DNA from: Giesbergeria sp.
GTDB taxonomy: Bacteria; Pseudomonadota; Gammaproteobacteria; Burkholderiales; Burkholderiaceae_C
Assembly (NCBI GenBank): GCA_030690515.1
Contig: JAUYGP010000210.1
Location: 1-9,509, forward strand
Direction of reading: 5' to 3'
DNA length: 9,509 bases
Numbering within the stretch: position 1 is the first letter of the stretch; each line of letters begins with the position of its first letter. A program made the position numbers and the translations under genes. The notes beneath the pieces are model-generated. The model was not told the DNA's origin, searched no databases, and was given only the letters and a program-made list of their open reading frames with translations. Positions 6,895 to 9,509 of this stretch are shown here, one piece after another.

Positions 6895-8188
6895 TCTCAA
6901 CCTTCCCTTGTTCGAACGCGCCAAGGCCGTGATTCCCGGGGGCGTGAACTCTCCTGTGCGCGCCTTCAAGGCCGTGGGCGGCACGCCGCGCTTCGTCAAG
7001 CGCGCACAAGGGGCGTATTTCTGGGACGTGAATGACCAGCGTTTCATTGATTACATCGGCTCCTGGGGCCCGATGATCCTGGGCCACGGGCATCCGGCCG
7101 TGCTCGAAGCCGTGCAAAAGGCCGCGCTTGAAGGTTTCTCGTTTGGCGCGCCCACCGAGCGCGAGGTAGAACTGGCCGAGGAAATTCTCAGCCTAGTGCC
7201 CTCGATGGAAATGGTGCGCCTCGTCAGCTCGGGCACCGAAGCCGGCATGAGTGCCATCCGCCTGTCGCGCGGCGCCACGGGCCGCAGCAAGTTCATCAAA
7301 TTCGAGGGCTGCTACCACGGGCACGCTGATGCGCTGCTGGTCAAGGCGGGTTCTGGCCTGGCCACCTTTGGCAATGCCACCAGCGCGGGTGTGCCCGCCG
7401 AAGTGGTGCAACACACCCTGGTGCTCGAATACAACAATGTGGAGCAGCTGGAAGAAGCCTTTGCACTGCACGGCAAGGAGCTGGCCTGCGTGATGATCGA
7501 GCCCATCGCGGGCAACATGAACCTGGTGCGCGCCAGCGTGCCCTTCATGCGCCGCTGCCGCGAACTGTGCACCGAGTACGGCGCCTTGCTGGTGCTCGAT
7601 GAGGTGATGACGGGCTTTCGCGTCGCACTGGGCAGCGCGCAAAGCGTGTACGCCAAGAGCATCCCCGGCTTCAAACCCGACATCACCGTGCTGGGCAAGG
7701 TGATTGGCGGTGGCATGCCGCTGGCAGCCTTTGGTGGTCCGCGCGCCATCATGGAACACCTTGCCCCCCTGGGCGGTGTGTATCAGGCTGGTACGTTGTC
7801 GGGCAACCCGGTGGCCACCGCCTGTGGCCTGGCCACATTGCGCGAAATCCGCAAACCTGGTTTCTTCGACGCACTGTCCGCCTCGACACAATCGCTGGTC
7901 ACCGGCCTGAAAGCCGCCGCCGCCGCCGAGGGAGTGCCGTTCAGTGCCGACTGCGAAGGCGGCATGTTCGGCTTTTTCCTGTTGCCAGAGCTGCCGCAAA
8001 ACTACGCCCAGGTGCTCAAAACTGACAACGCGCGCTTCAACACCCTGTTCCACGGCCTGCTCGACCGGGGCGTGTACATTGCGCCGGCGCTGTATGAAGC
8101 CGGGTTCGTGAGTGGAGCGCACACAGCCGGCGACATCGAAACGACCGTGGCCGCCGCCCGAGAGGTTTTCAAAACACTATCGAAATAA
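6878..8188 (+). CDS. hemL: Glutamate-1-semialdehyde 2,1-aminomutase
   Basis: HemL is a cytoplasmic PLP enzyme that turns glutamate-1-semialdehyde into 5-aminolevulinate, the last step of the C5 route to heme and other tetrapyrroles. The 436-residue length is as usual. Motifs seen in order are PGGVNSPVRAF (20-30), SSGTEA (117-122, cofactor phosphate), GCYHGHAD (144-151), IEPIAGN (207-213), DEVMTGFR (241-248, Asp binding the pyridine nitrogen), LGKVIGGGMP with Lys274 as the Schiff-base lysine, and AGTLSGNP (304-311). All catalytic elements are present. The ATG at 6878 gives the standard N-terminus MKQNTDLN and lies 17 bp before the stop of the upstream ThiD-like gene in another frame. No close Shine-Dalgarno is visible (GAAGG is 17 nt away), so translational coupling is likely. 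The open frame continues upstream to 6743, but that part is inside the ThiD-like gene and has no family match. Confidence 0.98.
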   Translation: MKQNTDLNLPLFERAKAVIPGGVNSPVRAFKAVGGTPRFVKRAQGAYFWDVNDQRFIDYIGSWGPMILGHGHPAVLEAVQKAALEGFSFGAPTEREVELAEEILSLVPSMEMVRLVSSGTEAGMSAIRLSRGATGRSKFIKFEGCYHGHADALLVKAGSGLATFGNATSAGVPAEVVQHTLVLEYNNVEQLEEAFALHGKELACVMIEPIAGNMNLVRASVPFMRRCRELCTEYGALLVLDEVMTGFRVALGSAQSVYAKSIPGFKPDITVLGKVIGGGMPLAAFGGPRAIMEHLAPLGGVYQAGTLSGNPVATACGLATLREIRKPGFFDALSASTQSLVTGLKAAAAAEGVPFSADCEGGMFGFFLLPELPQNYAQVLKTDNARFNTLFHGLLDRGVYIAPALYEAGFVSGAHTAGDIETTVAAAREVFKTLSK

Positions 8189-8243
8189 TAGCTTGCAGCG
8201 CTTACTGCAAAAGCGCTAGAAGCCAAAAACGCTTCAAGTTTAT
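8187..8243. repeat. Two-hairpin intergenic repeat of Comamonadaceae type
   Basis: Right after the hemL stop lie two tandem short inverted repeats, each with a 7-nt loop. The first is AGCGCTT (8197-8203) with AAGCGCT (8211-8217). The second is GAAGC (8219-8223) with GCTTC (8231-8235). I recognise the wording (TAGC..GCAGCGCTT, AAGCGCTAGAAGCCAA) as similar to a short element scattered between genes in Acidovorax and relatives, but this is from memory. It could act as a mild attenuator between hemL and the acyltransferase gene; there is no T-run, so a classical terminator is unlikely. Confidence 0.6.
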
Positions 8244-8276
8244 AGTTCTGCCTCCGCAACCCCCTCTGCCCTGCCT

Positions 8277-9149
8277 ATGCTTGCTGCGTTGAAGTTTCTG
8301 TTTGCCACACTGATCTTGGTGATCAACACCCTGGTGCTGTGCAGCTCGATGATCCCGTTTGCCCTGGCCAAACTCATCCTGCCGGTCACTGCCGTGCGCC
8401 ACGTGTGCGACCGAGCGCTCATGGGTATCGCGGCGTTGTGGATGGACATCAATACCTTCTGGCTGGGCGCGGTCAACCCGGTTCGCTGGGACGTGACTGG
8501 CGTGGACGGGCTTGACCCCCAGGGCTGGTTCCTGGTGGCCAGCAACCACCAGACCTGGGTGGACATCCTGGTGTTGCAGCGCGTTTTCAACCGCCGCATC
8601 CCCATGCTCAAGTTTTTCACCAAGAAAGAACTGATCTATGTCCCGGTGATCGGCCTGGCGTGGTGGGCACTCGACTTTCCTTTCATGCAGCGCAAAGGCG
8701 GCGCCAGCGCGCGGGCTGACCTCGCCGCCGGGCGCAAGGCCTGTGAGAAGTTCCGCCTGGTACCCACCTCGGTGATGAGCTTTGTTGAGGGTACGCGCTT
8801 CACCCCGGCCAAGCACGCCCAGCAAAAATCGCCCTACCGCCACCTGCTCAAACCCAAGGTGGGCAGCCTGAGCATGGCGCTGGAAACCCTGGGCGATGCC
8901 TTTACCGGTTATCTCGACGTCACCATCGTCTACCCCCAGGGCGCCCCCACATTCACCGACGCCCTCTGCGGCCGCATTCCCGAAGTGGTGGTGCGCGCCC
9001 AACTGCGCAGCATTCCACCCCAGGCATTGCCGGCCAACGGTGAGCCAGCGCCGCGCGCACCCGTGCAAGCCTGGATCAATGAACTGTGGCAAGCCAAGGA
9101 CGAGGAGATCACCCAGGTGCTGGCGGCCAGCAAAGACCGCTCTGACTGA
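8277..9149 (+). CDS. PlsC-family membrane acyltransferase (YihG-like)
   Basis: This 290-residue protein carries the four blocks of the glycerolipid acyltransferase (PlsC) family. They are NHQTWVD (90-96, the H-x4-D catalytic pair His91/Asp96), a second block at about 110-139 (KFFTKKELIYVPVIGLAWW to FMQRK), FVEGTRF (169-175, substrate-phosphate binding) and LLKPKVGSL (190-198). A hydrophobic N-terminal segment (about 5-35) anchors it in the inner membrane. It most resembles the YihG/LCLAT1-like subgroup rather than the housekeeping PlsC of lysophosphatidate acylation; members transfer acyl chains to lysophospholipids, and the exact acceptor is not known here. The ATG at 8277 has no visible Shine-Dalgarno, the upstream stretch being C/T-rich. 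It follows hemL by 88 bp and is closed by a strong terminator 20 bp after its stop. Whether it has its own promoter cannot be told. Confidence 0.9.
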   Translation: MLAALKFLFATLILVINTLVLCSSMIPFALAKLILPVTAVRHVCDRALMGIAALWMDINTFWLGAVNPVRWDVTGVDGLDPQGWFLVASNHQTWVDILVLQRVFNRRIPMLKFFTKKELIYVPVIGLAWWALDFPFMQRKGGASARADLAAGRKACEKFRLVPTSVMSFVEGTRFTPAKHAQQKSPYRHLLKPKVGSLSMALETLGDAFTGYLDVTIVYPQGAPTFTDALCGRIPEVVVRAQLRSIPPQALPANGEPAPRAPVQAWINELWQAKDEEITQVLAASKDRSD

Positions 9150-9168
9150 GCGCTTCACCCTCCCTCTC

Positions 9169-9204
9169 GGATAAAAAAAGCGGCTTCGGCCGCTTTTTTT
9201 ATCC
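9169..9204. terminator. Intrinsic terminator, perfect 16-bp stem with UUCG tetraloop, symmetrical
   Basis: GGATAAAAAAAGCGGC (9169-9184), loop TTCG (9185-9188), GCCGCTTTTTTTATCC (9189-9204). The stem is perfect over 16 bp, the loop is the very stable C(UUCG)G type, and seven T follow the GC part; seven A precede it, so it can work from both strands. It ends the acyltransferase gene, whose stop is at 9149, and could equally stop a convergent gene beyond the contig end. Confidence 0.95.
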
Positions 9205-9446
9205 CGGATTTCCCGTGAGTACTTGGAATGGCCTCAAATGCGCCGCTGATACCCCAGCAGCACCGTAGGTGCGCCCGACAGGAAGTCTGGGTTGATTGAC
9301 TCTCAGTCAGCTACTTGCTGCCAACCCATGACAACGCACGCCGCCATAACAGGCTTCTTTCGTCGGTGGGGTTCATGAGCCCGTCACAGGTGTGCGTCAA
9401 CCTTGGCGGTTTTGTACGGAACCCCATCGCCATGACAACTCGCGGT
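9205..9446. other. About 240 bp without a supportable gene
   Basis: No reading frame here has a recognisable product; all are shorter than about 45 codons. Two weak structural signals occur. An inverted repeat pairs CGGTGGGGTTC (9364-9374) with GAACCCCATCG (9419-9429), one G:U pair. A 10-bp direct repeat CCATGACAAC occurs at 9326-9335 and 9430-9439. It may be intergenic DNA, a gene remnant, or the edge of a repeated element at which assembly stopped. Confidence 0.5.

Positions 9447-9509
<63 letters not shown>

Noticed and set aside
5806..7047. 413-codon open frame on the minus strand
   Set aside because: Antisense to the ThiD-like gene and the start of hemL; its His/Gly/Gln-rich sequence has no family features.
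7193..8122. 309-codon minus-strand frame across hemL
   Set aside because: Exact antisense of a complete hemL; composition is typical of a mirror frame.
8202..9158. 318-codon minus-strand frame across the acyltransferase gene
   Set aside because: Antisense to a gene with all four acyltransferase motifs; no domain seen in the minus-strand translation.
9239..9304. Possible C-terminal end of a convergent minus-strand gene (ending GYQRRI)
   Set aside because: Only 22 codons are open before an in-frame TGA, too short to support a gene; the end of a broken outer-membrane protein gene cannot be excluded but is not shown.
9291..9446. Integron attC-like or CRISPR-like repeat
   Set aside because: The inverted and direct repeats occur only once or twice and lack the conserved attC core pairs or regular CRISPR spacing.

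Overview
This window looks like a chromosomal contig end from a beta-proteobacterium of order Burkholderiales, most likely family Comamonadaceae (Acidovorax/Rhodoferax type). The basis is the high GC, the gene order rubredoxin-pilG-pilH-pilI-pilJ-chpA divergent from a ThiD-like gene and hemL, and a two-hairpin intergenic repeat after hemL of a kind I recall from Comamonadaceae. The family assignment is inference from recognition, not from a search.

Left part (1-5855, minus strand): a Pil-Chp chemosensory operon for type IV pilus (twitching) control. Read in transcription order it runs rubredoxin (5855-5682), pilG (5630-5232, TTG start), pilH (5232-4867), pilI (4850-4323), pilJ (4301-2043) and the first 666 codons of chpA (1998 to the window edge). 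Gaps are 51 bp or less and pilG/pilH overlap by one base, so this is one transcription unit. PilJ is the membrane receptor, PilI the CheW-type adaptor, ChpA the histidine kinase, and PilG and PilH the two stand-alone response regulators.

Middle and right (5856-9204, plus strand): a 94-bp divergent promoter region, then a ThiD-like kinase with an unusual active site, overlapping by 17 bp with hemL (glutamate-1-semialdehyde 2,1-aminomutase, tetrapyrrole synthesis). An 88-bp gap with two tandem hairpins follows, then a PlsC/YihG-type membrane acyltransferase, then a very strong symmetrical terminator with a UUCG loop.

Tail (9205-9509): about 240 bp with no convincing gene and some weak repeats, ending in 63 consecutive G, which is almost certainly a sequencing or assembly artefact.

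I see no new multi-gene system. The items most worth a second look are the ThiD-like protein that has lost several kinase signature residues, the small rubredoxin gene fixed ahead of the pilus chemosensory operon, the tandem-hairpin repeat, and the unexplained tail.
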